A stretch of 64,000 nt of DNA from a bacterium (GTDB lineage: Bacteria; Oederibacteriota; JAAXVQ01; JAUVAV01), in contig JAIORK010000002.1 of the NCBI GenBank assembly GCA_021108215.1, positions 21,316 through 85,315 on the forward strand, read 5' to 3'. Position numbers and translations under genes: made by a program. The notes under the pieces are model-generated. The model was not told the origin of the DNA and searched no databases. It saw only the letters and a program-made list of their open reading frames with translations. Below, in pieces: positions 16,315 to 25,389 of the stretch; within the stretch, counting starts at the first letter, position 1; each line of letters opens with the position of its first letter.

Positions 16315-17022
16315 GTGAAAAAATTTTATGTTTTACAACACATTGAATGTGAGCCGCTGGGGATATGGGAAGAAGAATTAAAACGCTGGTATGCCCGTTA
16401 TGAATATGTCAAGGTTTGGGAAGGCGCAGCCATGCCGGCACCGGAAGACACGCTGGCGGCCATTATTTTGGGCGGGCCGATGAGCGTAAATGACTCGGAG
16501 AACCATCCCTATTTAACTGCGGAGATTGATTATATTAAGAAATTGATTGATCGTAAAGTTCATGTGCTGGGTGTCTGTCTGGGAGCGCAAGTTATTGCCG
16601 CAGCCCTGGGAGCGAAAATTATTAATGGTTCGCGTTCGGAAATAGGTTATTCTTCCGTTACATTGACCCATGAAGGGGTGGCGGATCCGCTGTTGTTGGG
16701 ATTTCCTATGGATTTGCCTGTCTTTCAATGGCATGAGCAGGGTTTTGAATTGCCCAAGGGCGCCGAACGGTTTGCCGGGACGGAAGATTACCCCAACCAG
16801 GCATTCCGCTATGGGAATGCCTGGGGATTTCAATTTCATCTTGAAGTTACGCCGGAGTTGGTTGCAACGTTTGCACAGGCTTACGGCGAGATGCTTGCGC
16901 GTGTACCGTCGCTTACACCGCAAAAACTCAAGGATGATGCCAATGCCAAAGGTCACATGGTTTCTTTGTACGGGCGTCAGGTGATTCGCCGGTTTTGGGA
17001 TTCTGTGACCGCAATGGAGTAA
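16315..17022 (+). CDS. Class I glutamine amidotransferase-like protein
   Basis: 235 residues from a GTG with CGGGGG nine bases upstream. It shows the GATase-1 triad region: ILGGPMSVND (oxyanion strand), the nucleophile elbow GVCLGAQ with Cys88, and QFHLEVTPE with the His/Glu dyad. Length and motifs fit the stand-alone GMP synthase-glutaminase-like family (YfeJ/GuaA-N-like) that includes amidases acting on gamma-glutamyl compounds. No synthetase partner is adjacent. Confidence 0.88.
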   Translation: MKKFYVLQHIECEPLGIWEEELKRWYARYEYVKVWEGAAMPAPEDTLAAIILGGPMSVNDSENHPYLTAEIDYIKKLIDRKVHVLGVCLGAQVIAAALGAKIINGSRSEIGYSSVTLTHEGVADPLLLGFPMDLPVFQWHEQGFELPKGAERFAGTEDYPNQAFRYGNAWGFQFHLEVTPELVATFAQAYGEMLARVPSLTPQKLKDDANAKGHMVSLYGRQVIRRFWDSVTAME

Positions 17023-17063
17023 GTGATAGTTTCATTCCTGTTAAAAAATAGAAGGAAAAGATA

Positions 17064-17429
17064 ATGGTAATACGAAATGAACAACCCTGGCAGTTGCTGT
17101 TATTAATGGGGAGCGGTGTGTTTATTGGTTCCTTTTGGGTTCTTTTTGGTTTTTTGTCCGTGGTGGGAACACCGGCAGCCTGGTGGCAGTATTTGATAAG
17201 CCTATTGCCGGGTACGGCCATGTTGTTTTTGGTTCTTATGGCAAGGCGGGCACCCATACCCTACGGCTCCGCCATGGTCCTTATGGGCGGTTTGTTAACC
17301 ATCACATCGCTGTTTCGTGGTGAACCACTGATGAGCGGAGCTGTTATTGGTATTCCGTTAGGTTTATTGGGTATTTTTTTTGTTTTAACCCGACGTGTTA
17401 TTCTTTCGGGTAATCAAAAAAATCGGTGA
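17064..17429 (+). CDS. Small four-helix membrane protein, unknown function
   Basis: 121 residues; GAAGGAAAAG precedes the ATG. Four hydrophobic segments are evident (about 10-34, 38-60, 66-84, 88-108) with short polar loops (ARRAPIPYG, RGEPL). I recognise no family. It lies 41 bases after the amidotransferase gene, in the same direction. Confidence 0.6.
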   Translation: MVIRNEQPWQLLLLMGSGVFIGSFWVLFGFLSVVGTPAAWWQYLISLLPGTAMLFLVLMARRAPIPYGSAMVLMGGLLTITSLFRGEPLMSGAVIGIPLGLLGIFFVLTRRVILSGNQKNR

Positions 17430-17470
17430 AGGTTGTACAGTTTCTGTTGCGGAAGCGTGTATTTATTTTT

Positions 17471-17595
17471 TATGGGTTCGTCATTCCGGCGTGGTTTTAG
17501 CCGGAATTCAGAAAAACATTGTAGTATAAGCAAAGATACTTCCTGGATACCGGCTGGAGTTTATCCCGGCATGTCGTAAGCCGGAACTTATCTTT
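17471..17595. repeat. Dispersed repeat with CCGGAATTCAGAAAAA and CTGGATACCGG blocks
   Basis: GTCATTCCGGCGTGGTTTTAGCCGGAATTCAG is half of a palindromic unit, followed by CTGGATACCGGC and a second inverted CCGG unit. A related arrangement with the same block order occurs at 31788-31856. The pattern resembles dRS3/REP-type dispersed repeats. Confidence 0.6.
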
Positions 17596-17651
17596 TCTTA
17601 ACCGATATTAATTAAAACGGACCGGGTAGAGGTCCGGCAAGGAGTGGTTCC

Positions 17652-17891
17652 ATGGCACGGTATGTTTATTTTTGTTCAAAATGCAGCAAGCAATATGAAG
17701 TGGATAAACCCATGGCAGAGGCTGCGCGTTTAGAGACTTGCCCAACCTGTCACGTTACCGGCGAACGGGTTTTTACCGCGCCGGGTGTGTCGATTAAGGG
17801 AGCGCCGGTCCGGTTTAAGGATGGGAATGAAATAAACTCGGGCAATTGTGGCGGCGGATGTTGCGGTGATGGAAGTTGTTCTGTTTCATGA
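17652..17891 (+). CDS. FmdB-type zinc-ribbon protein
   Basis: 79 residues, AAGGAG eight bases before the ATG. Two CxxC knuckles (YFCSKCSKQYEV and ETCPTCHV) form the short FmdB/CxxC_CxxC_SSSS zinc ribbon. The C-terminus is Gly/Cys-rich (NCGGGCCGDGSCSVS), a common tail in this family. The function is unknown; regulatory or metal-handling roles have been proposed. The stop lies 41 bases before the start of the ClC gene. Confidence 0.82.
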   Translation: MARYVYFCSKCSKQYEVDKPMAEAARLETCPTCHVTGERVFTAPGVSIKGAPVRFKDGNEINSGNCGGGCCGDGSCSVS

Positions 17892-17931
17892 TTGGTTGGT
17901 GCGTAGTGTGCCGGAAGAAAGAGGAGACGTA

Positions 17932-19770
17932 TTGAAGGTTTGGTTCGGAAAAAAAATCAAACGGATTGTAGATCATTTTGAATTAAATATTATCGGCAAG
18001 TGGCTTTTTATCGGTATTTTGATTGGTGTTGTCGGCGGTCTGGGTGCTTGGGTATTTATGCTGCTGCTTAATTTTTCCAAAACTGTTTTTACGGATCATG
18101 CCCTGCTTAAAATCATTCCCCATGCAGCTATGCAGCCCGGCCAATATCGCTCTTTGCTCTCTTATTCCTGGTGGTGGCTGGTTCCCCTGATTCCATTTTG
18201 CGGGGGACTCATTTCAGGAATTTTGGTATATCTCTGGGCACCGGAAGCCGAAGGTCATGGGACAGATGGTGTGATTAATAGCTTTCATCGTGGTCGTGGT
18301 TTGATTCGCGGCCGGGTTCCCATTGTAAAAACCATTGCGTCGGCAGCCATTATTGGCAGCGGCGGCAGCGCGGGCCGGGAAGGTCCGATCGCACAGATCG
18401 GGGCTGGTTTTGGTTCTTTGTTGGGACGATGGATGCGGGTTTCGGTGAAGGATAGAAGGTTGATGGTGCTGGCGGGAGCGGCTGCCGGTATTTCTGCAAT
18501 TTTTCAGGCGCCGCTGGGCGGTGCGATTTTCACCACAGAAGTATTGTACCGGAATCACGAATTGGAGACCGAAGCGCTGATTCCCGGGGTTATTTCTTCG
18601 TTGACTGCCTACTCGCTTTACACCCGTTTGGTAGGCCGGGAACAACTGTTTGTTATTCCTCAATTACGGTTTGAGCGTGCGGAAGAATTATTGATTTATG
18701 CCATTCTGGGAATAATATGTGCCTTGGTGGGGATGTTTTACGTGAAGATTTTTTATGGATTCAGGGATCATGTTTATTCGCCTATGAAAATCCCTAAATG
18801 GCTTAAACCTGCCATCGGCGGATTAATGCTTGGCGGATTATTTGTGTTCCTGCCACAGGTCTGGGGCGGTGGTTATGATATCATGCAGCAAGCCATGTCT
18901 CATCAATTGAGTATGGGTTTGATGTTTCTGCTGGTTTTTGGGAAGATTATCGCCACATCGTTTAGTATCAGTTCCGGCGGATCCGGGGGTGTTTTTGCGC
19001 CATCACTGTTTATTGGCGCTATGTTAGGTGGTGCGGTGGGAACGCTCTTTACAGGATGGTTTCCGGGAAATTTCATGCCTGATTCAACCGCGTTGGTGGT
19101 GGTGGGAATGGGCGGTTTTTTTGCCGGGGTGGCCAAGGTACCGCTCGCCAGTATCATTATGGTATCCGAGATGACAGCCGGTTATGGTTTGCTGGTGCCG
19201 ATGATGCTGGTCTCAACCATTACCGTTCTTTTTACCCGGAATTTTTCACTCTATGAAAAACAGGTTAATGCCACCATTGATTCGCCGGCCCACCGGGGTG
19301 ATTTTATCACTGATTTTTTGGATGGTTTGTCGACCCGCAGTACCAAGGCATTGTCCGTTAAACCGGTCTCGGTACGTGCCGTTACTACATTGACGGATAT
19401 GCTGAAAAAGACCAGCGGAAGCGAACAGGATATTGTGCCGGTGGTTGATCAAAACGAGGTTGTTTTAGGGGTTATTTATTTCCAGGATTTAAGAGACGTA
19501 TTATTTGAAGGTGAACTTGATTTGAATTTGATCATTGCAGCTGATGTTGCGAAAATGCGGTTCCCTTTTATAACACCGGATGAGAATTTACATAGTGCAA
19601 TTACCAAGTTCGCCCAGTATAATTTGAGCGAACTGTTGGTCTTGGACGAAAAAACAAAAAAACTTATGGGTGTTTTGTCAAAAAATGATGTTATGATCGC
19701 GTATAACAGTAAGTTGGAAAGTTTTAAAACGCCGGGTGCGGAGATGGGGAAGCGTGGAGGGTTTTTGTAG
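17932..19770 (+). CDS. ClC-family chloride channel/antiporter with C-terminal CBS pair
   Basis: 612 residues if translation starts at the TTG at 17932, which has AGAGGAG five bases upstream. Longer in-frame starts would overlap the FmdB gene and add a sequence unlike the family. ClC selectivity motifs are present: GSGGSAGREGPIAQ, the helix-F/N segments GISAIFQAPLGGA and GSGGVFAPSLFIGAMLGG. Two CBS domains (about 480-590) close the protein and probably sense nucleotides. It conducts or exchanges anions at the inner membrane. The conserved gating Glu is retained (REGP). Confidence 0.9.
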   Translation: MKVWFGKKIKRIVDHFELNIIGKWLFIGILIGVVGGLGAWVFMLLLNFSKTVFTDHALLKIIPHAAMQPGQYRSLLSYSWWWLVPLIPFCGGLISGILVYLWAPEAEGHGTDGVINSFHRGRGLIRGRVPIVKTIASAAIIGSGGSAGREGPIAQIGAGFGSLLGRWMRVSVKDRRLMVLAGAAAGISAIFQAPLGGAIFTTEVLYRNHELETEALIPGVISSLTAYSLYTRLVGREQLFVIPQLRFERAEELLIYAILGIICALVGMFYVKIFYGFRDHVYSPMKIPKWLKPAIGGLMLGGLFVFLPQVWGGGYDIMQQAMSHQLSMGLMFLLVFGKIIATSFSISSGGSGGVFAPSLFIGAMLGGAVGTLFTGWFPGNFMPDSTALVVVGMGGFFAGVAKVPLASIIMVSEMTAGYGLLVPMMLVSTITVLFTRNFSLYEKQVNATIDSPAHRGDFITDFLDGLSTRSTKALSVKPVSVRAVTTLTDMLKKTSGSEQDIVPVVDQNEVVLGVIYFQDLRDVLFEGELDLNLIIAADVAKMRFPFITPDENLHSAITKFAQYNLSELLVLDEKTKKLMGVLSKNDVMIAYNSKLESFKTPGAEMGKRGGFL

Positions 19771-19843
19771 TTTGAGAAGTCGTGTGGATAGGCTGGGATA
19801 AAAACAAACCAATTACCCAATTTGACGGGAGCCGATATTGTTA

Positions 19844-21616
19844 ATGAATAAACTATTGCACTATCTCAGTTCTTTAAAGAGCAAGAGCATCAAACGGTCC
19901 GTTTTTATTTTTATTTATGTGTTTGTTTTTAGTCTGAGTTTGGTGTTTGTGATTCCAAGTTATCTTCAGCAAAAATGGCATATTACTCAGGAATTTGCTG
20001 AACGCGGGAAATCGCTTACGAGAAATTTTGCACTCAATTGTCAAAATATTTTGAGCGATCAGGACCGTGATGCTTTGTTCACCTTGGTAGATAGTCTTAT
20101 GCGCGAGAGTGATTTAATGTGGGTTCTGATTATGGATGGGCAGGGCAATGTGCTGGCGGAAAATGGTACGGTTGACTTTGAATTCCTTAGAGAGACATTG
20201 AAGAAACTGCCGGCAAGTCATGCTGTGAATGCCGCCAAGATTCGGTTGCCGGACGGCAAGAAGGCGTACAATCATATTGTGGGCATTAAAAAAAACGCAT
20301 TGGCCGCAGATACTGTGGTGAATCAGGAGCTTGCTTTTTTAGAGGGATTTGGGGAAGAAACGGACCTAAGCGGTGATTTGGATGAACAGGAAAGCAGTAC
20401 TGTTGGTATTGTGCATGTCGGCATGTCTTTAAACCGCCTGGAAATGGTTGAACGGAAAATTATTTTTCAATTGTTTATTATTAGCCTGTTGGCTTTAGTC
20501 GCGGGGACGGTATTTGGTTTTTATTTTATAAATTTTCTGCTGACGCCAATTCATCAATTTATTGCCCGCATGAAGGATATTGCTTCAAAGGGCGGTGATC
20601 TTACGCAGCGGTTGACGCTTGATCGTGAAGATGAGTTCGGTGAAATGGCGGTTTATTTTAATGAGTTTATTGATAATATTTCCCGGATTGTGAAAGAAAC
20701 TTCGAAATTGGTTGGTAAAATGAATGTTTCTTTGGAGGAGATATCATCCACTGCTGAAGAGCTGAGCGCCAATGCGGATAGCGTCAATTCGACTGTTCAG
20801 GGTGTTACCAGTGATTTGGAACTTCAGGAAACCGAATCGACTACCACCCATAATACCATTGAACAAATTCTTACATTGCTTTTACAAACAACTCAAAAAT
20901 CTCAGGATGCCTACCAGGTTTCAGCTGAAACTGAAAGAGTTTCCCGGGAGAGCGGTCAGACGGTGACCGAAACAGTTGCGATGATTAATGGTATTTCCGA
21001 TAAAATGAATTTGATAGAAGAACGGATGGGTCGGTTGAATGAGTCCTTGAGCGGCATCGGAGAATTTGTAGAATCGATTAGAAAAATTGCATCGCAGACC
21101 AATTTACTTTCATTGAATGCCGCTATCGAAGCGGCTCGAGCAGGAGAAGCTGGTCGGGGGTTTTCCGTGGTAGCGGAAGAGGTTCGGAAGTTGGCAGAGG
21201 ATTCCGGGGGTGCTTCCGAGCGGATTCAGGATTTGATAGGAAAAATTCAGGCGGAAGTTAAAGGTACCAGTGAGGCAACCCGTCAGGGTGCCGAGGTTGT
21301 CGGGCAGGGTTCCGAGATGATTAATGAAGCAAGAAATGCTCTGGGCACTATTATGCAAAGTGCCGAGCATTCAGCGGGTGTGGCCGAAGATATTTCTTCG
21401 AGTTTGGTCATGCAATCTGATTCTCTTAAAGAGATGATCACGCAGGTTGAGAATGTTAAGCAGCTGGTGAAAGGCAATTTTGTAGCAGCCCAGTCTGTAG
21501 CGGCTTCGGTCGAGGAACAGACAGTGTCTTTTGAACAGATTACAACCGCAATTCAAAAACTAAGTGAAGACGCTCAAAATATTCGTAAACTGGTTGTAGA
21601 ATTTAAGATTGATTGA
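19844..21616 (+). CDS. Methyl-accepting chemotaxis protein
   Basis: 590 residues from ATG 19844; a TTG six bases earlier has slightly better SD spacing. TM1 is about 18-38, a periplasmic sensor about 40-205, TM2 about 207-230, and HAMP about 230-285 ([20 protein letters not shown]). The cytoplasmic coiled coil has the signalling hairpin tip [20 protein letters not shown]. It senses a ligand and controls CheA. No other che genes lie in the window. The sensor domain is not of a class I can name. Confidence 0.92.
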   Translation: MNKLLHYLSSLKSKSIKRSVFIFIYVFVFSLSLVFVIPSYLQQKWHITQEFAERGKSLTRNFALNCQNILSDQDRDALFTLVDSLMRESDLMWVLIMDGQGNVLAENGTVDFEFLRETLKKLPASHAVNAAKIRLPDGKKAYNHIVGIKKNALAADTVVNQELAFLEGFGEETDLSGDLDEQESSTVGIVHVGMSLNRLEMVERKIIFQLFIISLLALVAGTVFGFYFINFLLTPIHQFIARMKDIASKGGDLTQRLTLDREDEFGEMAVYFNEFIDNISRIVKETSKLVGKMNVSLEEISSTAEELSANADSVNSTVQGVTSDLELQETESTTTHNTIEQILTLLLQTTQKSQDAYQVSAETERVSRESGQTVTETVAMINGISDKMNLIEERMGRLNESLSGIGEFVESIRKIASQTNLLSLNAAIEAARAGEAGRGFSVVAEEVRKLAEDSGGASERIQDLIGKIQAEVKGTSEATRQGAEVVGQGSEMINEARNALGTIMQSAEHSAGVAEDISSSLVMQSDSLKEMITQVENVKQLVKGNFVAAQSVAASVEEQTVSFEQITTAIQKLSEDAQNIRKLVVEFKID

Positions 21617-21780
21617 ACGATGGATAGTCGGAAGGAAAACGCTTTTACCTAATAATGTCGGTGGCTCCGCCCCGGTCGGTTTGGGGATCGTATGGAATTT
21701 TTTTCGGTTGCATGTCCGGGGAAGTTTCACAATTCTTGATTTTTCTTGATTTTAACCGTAACTGTGATTATTATGTTTAA

Positions 21781-21990
21781 TATGCTGGTCGCGAATTCCC
21801 CGGTGGGGCTGAAGCGGGACAGTTATAATGGTTTTCTACAGATTATATCCAAATTTTTCGACTGGACAGATAATGGGAGAACGGGACTTCCTTGATCGTT
21901 TGTTTTTTTGTCCGGCGGACCGTGTCCAGCTTGCCCCGCGTATGTGGGGGCGAAGGCCGGGTGCCGGATTAGAATGGGGAAGTTGAATAA
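21781..21990. repeat. Paired intergenic repeat, copy 1 (interrupted by a REP unit)
   Basis: Three blocks (21781-21805, 21832-21855, 21968-21990) match in order three blocks at 24024-24048, 24144-24166 and 24176-24196. The ends carry inverted GAATTCCCCG and GGGGAAGTTG. A REP-like palindrome separates blocks 2 and 3 in this copy only. The 410-base gap 21617-22026 holds no gene. Confidence 0.6.
21909..21969. repeat. REP-like palindrome, copy 3
   Basis: TCCGGCGGACCGTGTCCAGC followed by TTGCCCCGCGTATGTGGGGGCGAAGGCCGGGTGCCGGA is the reverse-oriented form of the REP core seen in element B. It lies inside the paired repeat copy 1. Confidence 0.65.
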
Positions 21991-22026
21991 GAAATCAACG
22001 CAAAATACCTGACGAGGAGTGATGAG

Positions 22027-22596
22027 ATGCATAAAGTGAAAGAATTATGGAATCGGGTTATTTTTCGTGAAGTTGTGGAGTCGGAAAGCGTTTATGAAAA
22101 TCGGCTTTCGATGACCGAAGTCGGTGACGGCTATCTCAATCTCTCGAATATGGATATCCCGCCCCGCTGTCATATTGATGATGAGTTGCTCCATGTGGTG
22201 ATGATTGATGTCAATGGGAAATTTGAAGAACCAGTTACTTTTAGATGCCGCCAGCGTAAAGCCAAAGGGAAAAAGGGAAAAGTCTTTAAGCGTCAGCGTT
22301 TTTGGCCGGTTGGTTTTGGTTTGAAAGAATGGTTTAAAAAACAAGGAGTGGAAAATGGCGACTTGATACTCATGGCTGTTTCCACCAGTGCCAATTATTT
22401 GATTTTTCGCGCCATTCGTCCTAAAACACTGCTTATTCTTCATGATCGTCGGGCAAATGAAAGGCGTGATTTAGAACGGCGCTTTGATGATCGGAGAAAT
22501 ACCCTGGTGCATGTCAGTATGGAGCGGCGTATTCGTGACCGGAGAAATTTAGAAAGAAGAAATGAAGAACGCAGGATTGCCAAGTTGAATAAGTAG
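22027..22596 (+). CDS. Unknown protein with ERR/DRR repeat tail
   Basis: 189 residues, GAGGAG eight bases before the ATG. The middle (about 60-130) ends with LKEWFKKQGVENGDLILM, a pattern reminiscent of AbrB/B3-like double-psi barrels, but this is only a resemblance. The last 55 residues repeat RR(x)nERR units (HDRRANERRDLERRFDDRRN and MERRIRDRRNLERRNEERR), giving a strongly basic, probably helical tail able to bind nucleic acid or acidic lipids. No catalytic motif. Monocistronic. Confidence 0.7.
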   Translation: MHKVKELWNRVIFREVVESESVYENRLSMTEVGDGYLNLSNMDIPPRCHIDDELLHVVMIDVNGKFEEPVTFRCRQRKAKGKKGKVFKRQRFWPVGFGLKEWFKKQGVENGDLILMAVSTSANYLIFRAIRPKTLLILHDRRANERRDLERRFDDRRNTLVHVSMERRIRDRRNLERRNEERRIAKLNK

Positions 22597-22757
22597 GCGG
22601 TCGCGGCTGCGCGGGTTTTCAAGTGTCGCTCAATTCTGATTAATTAACCTGCCAAAGATTTTGTCTGATAGGCACACACGGTGATGGGGCGCTGCCTATG
22701 GAATCGTAATAATTTTTGCATCTTCTAAAGTGATTGCCGGGCGGGTAAGGAGCGGAT

Positions 22758-23117
22758 ATGTTTGTTGGCGGGATGATTCTTGTTGGTTTACTGGCCGGGA
22801 TTGCCAGCGGCGCACTGGGGATTGGCGGTGCGATTCTTATTATTCCCATCCTGGTGTATATTGGCGGTATGGATCAGAAAATGGCGCAAGGAACAACGCT
22901 GCTGCTAATGCTCCCGCCAATCGGTTTTTTTGCCGCCTGGGAATATTGGCGACATGGGCAGGCTGACTGGGTGGCGGCTGCGTGGATTTGTTTGGGATTT
23001 CTAATCGGGGGGTTCATCGGTGCAAAGTTGATTGCAAATGTACCGCCGGTGGTATTGCGCAGAGCTTTTGGCCTGCTTTTGATTCTGGTGGGAGCAAAAA
23101 TGTTTTTTCGTCCATGA
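22758..23117 (+). CDS. Half-length TSUP (TauE/SafE, DUF81) family permease
   Basis: 119 residues with four hydrophobic helices. The N-terminal signature LLAGIASGALGIGGAILIIP is the conserved first half of TSUP transporters. Full-length members have about eight helices and two such halves; here only one half is encoded, with an intact stop after LLILVGAKMFFRP. Short four-helix members are known and may dimerise. The substrate is unknown (sulfite or organosulfonate export is typical of the family). Confidence 0.8.
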   Translation: MFVGGMILVGLLAGIASGALGIGGAILIIPILVYIGGMDQKMAQGTTLLLMLPPIGFFAAWEYWRHGQADWVAAAWICLGFLIGGFIGAKLIANVPPVVLRRAFGLLLILVGAKMFFRP

Positions 23118-23210
23118 GCAAGACGACTGGTTTATTAAAATAACAAACACGCGGCATGTAGTTGTGGTAAAATATCAATCATGGAATTGTATCGCAAGGA
23201 GGATGACAAC

Positions 23211-24023
23211 ATGGACAAATCACGGGAACAAAGAAAGGAAATATTAATTGTTCCGGTCGGGAAAGTTTTGGTGGATATTCTTAGTGAAATTGCAGTTGCA
23301 CTGCGAAAAACCTATAAATATCATGTTCATATCGGGCGTTCCGAAGAACCCGGGATGGAGATGTACAGTGATGAACGCCGGCAATTTAATGCGGAAAGCC
23401 TGACGGCACTGGTGAAGGCAAGAAAACGGGAAAGTTTGGTCTCGGTTTTAGGTGTTGTGGATGCGGATATGTTTAGCGGAGAAAAAAACTTTATCTTTGG
23501 TTTGCACAAACCCGAGAACAGGGTCGCGCTGGTTGCGCTATCGCGATTGCGCGAGGAGTATTATAAAAAATCGGCTAACTTGGAGTTGTTTTTGCGCCGG
23601 GCGGTGACCGAATCCATTTTCCAGGTTGGAATGACATTGGGATTACAACCCTGCATTATGAAAAAATGTATTTTATTACCCACCACGTCACTTTGGCGCT
23701 TGGATGGGAAAGAACAGACATTTTGTGATGCTTGTAAAATAAAAATGGAACGCGTTTTACAGCCCGGGAAATCCGGGAATGATAAAAAAATGGTGGCCGA
23801 TGACGTGGATGAACAACCCAGCGGGGGTCCGGAGGAACAACAGCTTGTCAATGAGGTGAGCCCTGAGATCCATCCGGGAAAAACGGTCGAGGATGAGACT
23901 GAAGTTGCAGCTGAAATGTTAGAGCCGGAAGGGCCGGTGGCAGCTGAAGAGGCGGCCATGCATACTGAAGCTTCCGGGCCTGAGGAACCACTGGACGCGG
24001 ATTCCAAAATAAAGGATGCTTAG
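23211..24023 (+). CDS. Archaemetzincin-like protein lacking zinc and catalytic residues (pseudopeptidase)
   Basis: 270 residues from ATG 23211 (AAGGAGG upstream). Residues 8-180 follow the archaemetzincin layout: ILIVPVGKV, DERRQFNAESL, VLGVVDADMF, NFIFGLHKPEN, VALSRLREEYY. At the active site, where the family has HExGHxxGLxHC, this protein has FQVGMTLGLQPC (137-148). All three zinc His and the catalytic Glu are replaced by Phe, Met, Pro and Gln. The structural zinc cysteines are kept: Cys148, Cys153, Cys172, Cys175. The tail (about 185-270) is acidic, Glu/Pro-rich and probably disordered. It probably binds rather than cleaves a partner. Confidence 0.82.
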   Translation: MDKSREQRKEILIVPVGKVLVDILSEIAVALRKTYKYHVHIGRSEEPGMEMYSDERRQFNAESLTALVKARKRESLVSVLGVVDADMFSGEKNFIFGLHKPENRVALVALSRLREEYYKKSANLELFLRRAVTESIFQVGMTLGLQPCIMKKCILLPTTSLWRLDGKEQTFCDACKIKMERVLQPGKSGNDKKMVADDVDEQPSGGPEEQQLVNEVSPEIHPGKTVEDETEVAAEMLEPEGPVAAEEAAMHTEASGPEEPLDADSKIKDA

Positions 24024-24196
24024 TATGCTCGCCGTGAATTCCCCGGTTTTGACTACGTGACATGAGCGGGAAAGCATTATTGGAAAGCATGTTAAGCTGG
24101 GGGTAGTTTGTTTGAGAAACGAACTGCGGAAGAGTAATCATGATTTTTTACAGATCATATCCAAATCCCTGCTCTTTAGAACGGGGAAATTGAATT
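24024..24196. repeat. Paired intergenic repeat, copy 2
   Basis: This is the partner of the repeat at 21781-21990. Blocks at 24024-24048, 24144-24166 and 24176-24196 match it. About 70 extra bases between blocks 1 and 2 contain a small hairpin (AGTTTGTTT/AAACGAACT near 24107-24127), while the REP unit of copy 1 is absent. Confidence 0.6.
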
Positions 24197-24221
24197 TGCA
24201 CGGCTTGCATTTATTTTATTT

Positions 24222-25355
24222 ATGACGTCACCCATTCGGAATCTCCAAATGATCTCGTCACCCGGTGTGGGCGGTCGGGAAATTGATGTTCCGGTGCTTG
24301 CGCGCAAACTTATTGCCCAGGGGCATCCAACGTGGGTGATGTGCCGGCCGGGGACCTTGGTGGAACGTCTTTCGCTTACATGGCAATTGCCGGTCATCTT
24401 AACCAACATGAAATGGTATTTTGATCCTGCGGATATTATATCCTTGGTTCGCTTTCTGAAAAAAGAGCGCATACAAATTATTCATGCACATTGGTCGAAG
24501 GATCTCTCCAATTTAATTTTGGCGTCTAAATTAGCGGGTAACATTCCTGTTATTCTCACCAAACACGTCTATGCAACGGAAGATAAGCATGATGTCTTTC
24601 ACCGTTGGGTCTATCGAAATACGCCTTTTGTGATTGCTATTTCCGATTTGGTGGCAAAAAATATTGAAAAAACAGTTCGAGTGCCGGCGCGACGAATTGA
24701 AACCATTTATAATGGGATCGAACTGGAAAAACAATGGAATCCTGAACAAGTGCATCAGGAAGATTTGCGGAGTACGTTTGGTGTACCTGCCGGGAAACCT
24801 ATTTTAGGATACGTAGGCCGCTTAAATCGGGGGAAAGGACCGCATCATATTTTGGAGGCATTTTCAAAAATTGCGTTTCGCCATCCTGATTGGCATTTTG
24901 TACTCGTGGGTAAAGCGGTCGGCGAAAATGAAGAAAAATATGCCGCTGAATTAAAAAGTAAGCTGGAACATCTTGGGCTTGCTGCGCGTGTCCATTTTAC
25001 CGGGTATCGTACGGATATGCCGGCAGTGATGCATACGTTTGATATTTTGGCCAATGCATCTGAATTTGAGTCGCTTGGCATGGTGGTGGTGGAGGCGATG
25101 GCCATGGAACGTCCTGTGATCGGCCCGGATACCGGCGGTGTTCCGGAAATTATCGAATCAGGGAAATGTGGTTACCTTTATCCGTACAACAATAATACCG
25201 TGATGGCGGAAAAACTGGAAAAATTAATGACAACAGATTCCGAGCGGCTTGCCATGGGCAAGGCGGGACGGGAAATTGTTTTAGAAAAATTCAATCTTGA
25301 TTTGATGGCAAAATCAGTTGCGGATGTTTTTCGACGTGTTTTGTCCGCCGGCTAG
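24222..25355 (+). CDS. GT4-type glycosyltransferase
   Basis: 377 residues with the two Rossmann halves of the GT-B fold. The N-terminal half has GVGGREIDVPVLARKLIAQG, and the C-terminal half has ILGYVGRLNRGKGPHHILEA with the nucleotide-sugar-binding ESLGMVVVEAMAMERPVIGP (E-x7-E motif). It transfers a sugar from a nucleotide donor, probably for surface glycans or glycolipid. No other glycan genes are next to it. SD is weak. Confidence 0.9.
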   Translation: MTSPIRNLQMISSPGVGGREIDVPVLARKLIAQGHPTWVMCRPGTLVERLSLTWQLPVILTNMKWYFDPADIISLVRFLKKERIQIIHAHWSKDLSNLILASKLAGNIPVILTKHVYATEDKHDVFHRWVYRNTPFVIAISDLVAKNIEKTVRVPARRIETIYNGIELEKQWNPEQVHQEDLRSTFGVPAGKPILGYVGRLNRGKGPHHILEAFSKIAFRHPDWHFVLVGKAVGENEEKYAAELKSKLEHLGLAARVHFTGYRTDMPAVMHTFDILANASEFESLGMVVVEAMAMERPVIGPDTGGVPEIIESGKCGYLYPYNNNTVMAEKLEKLMTTDSERLAMGKAGREIVLEKFNLDLMAKSVADVFRRVLSAG

Positions 25356-25389
25356 AACGACCCGTGCGGGATGGAAAGGAGCTGTTGCC

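Noticed and set aside
22758..23117. TSUP gene as a truncated pseudogene
   Set aside because: Four-helix TSUP members exist, the stop follows a complete helix and no second half is found downstream in any frame.
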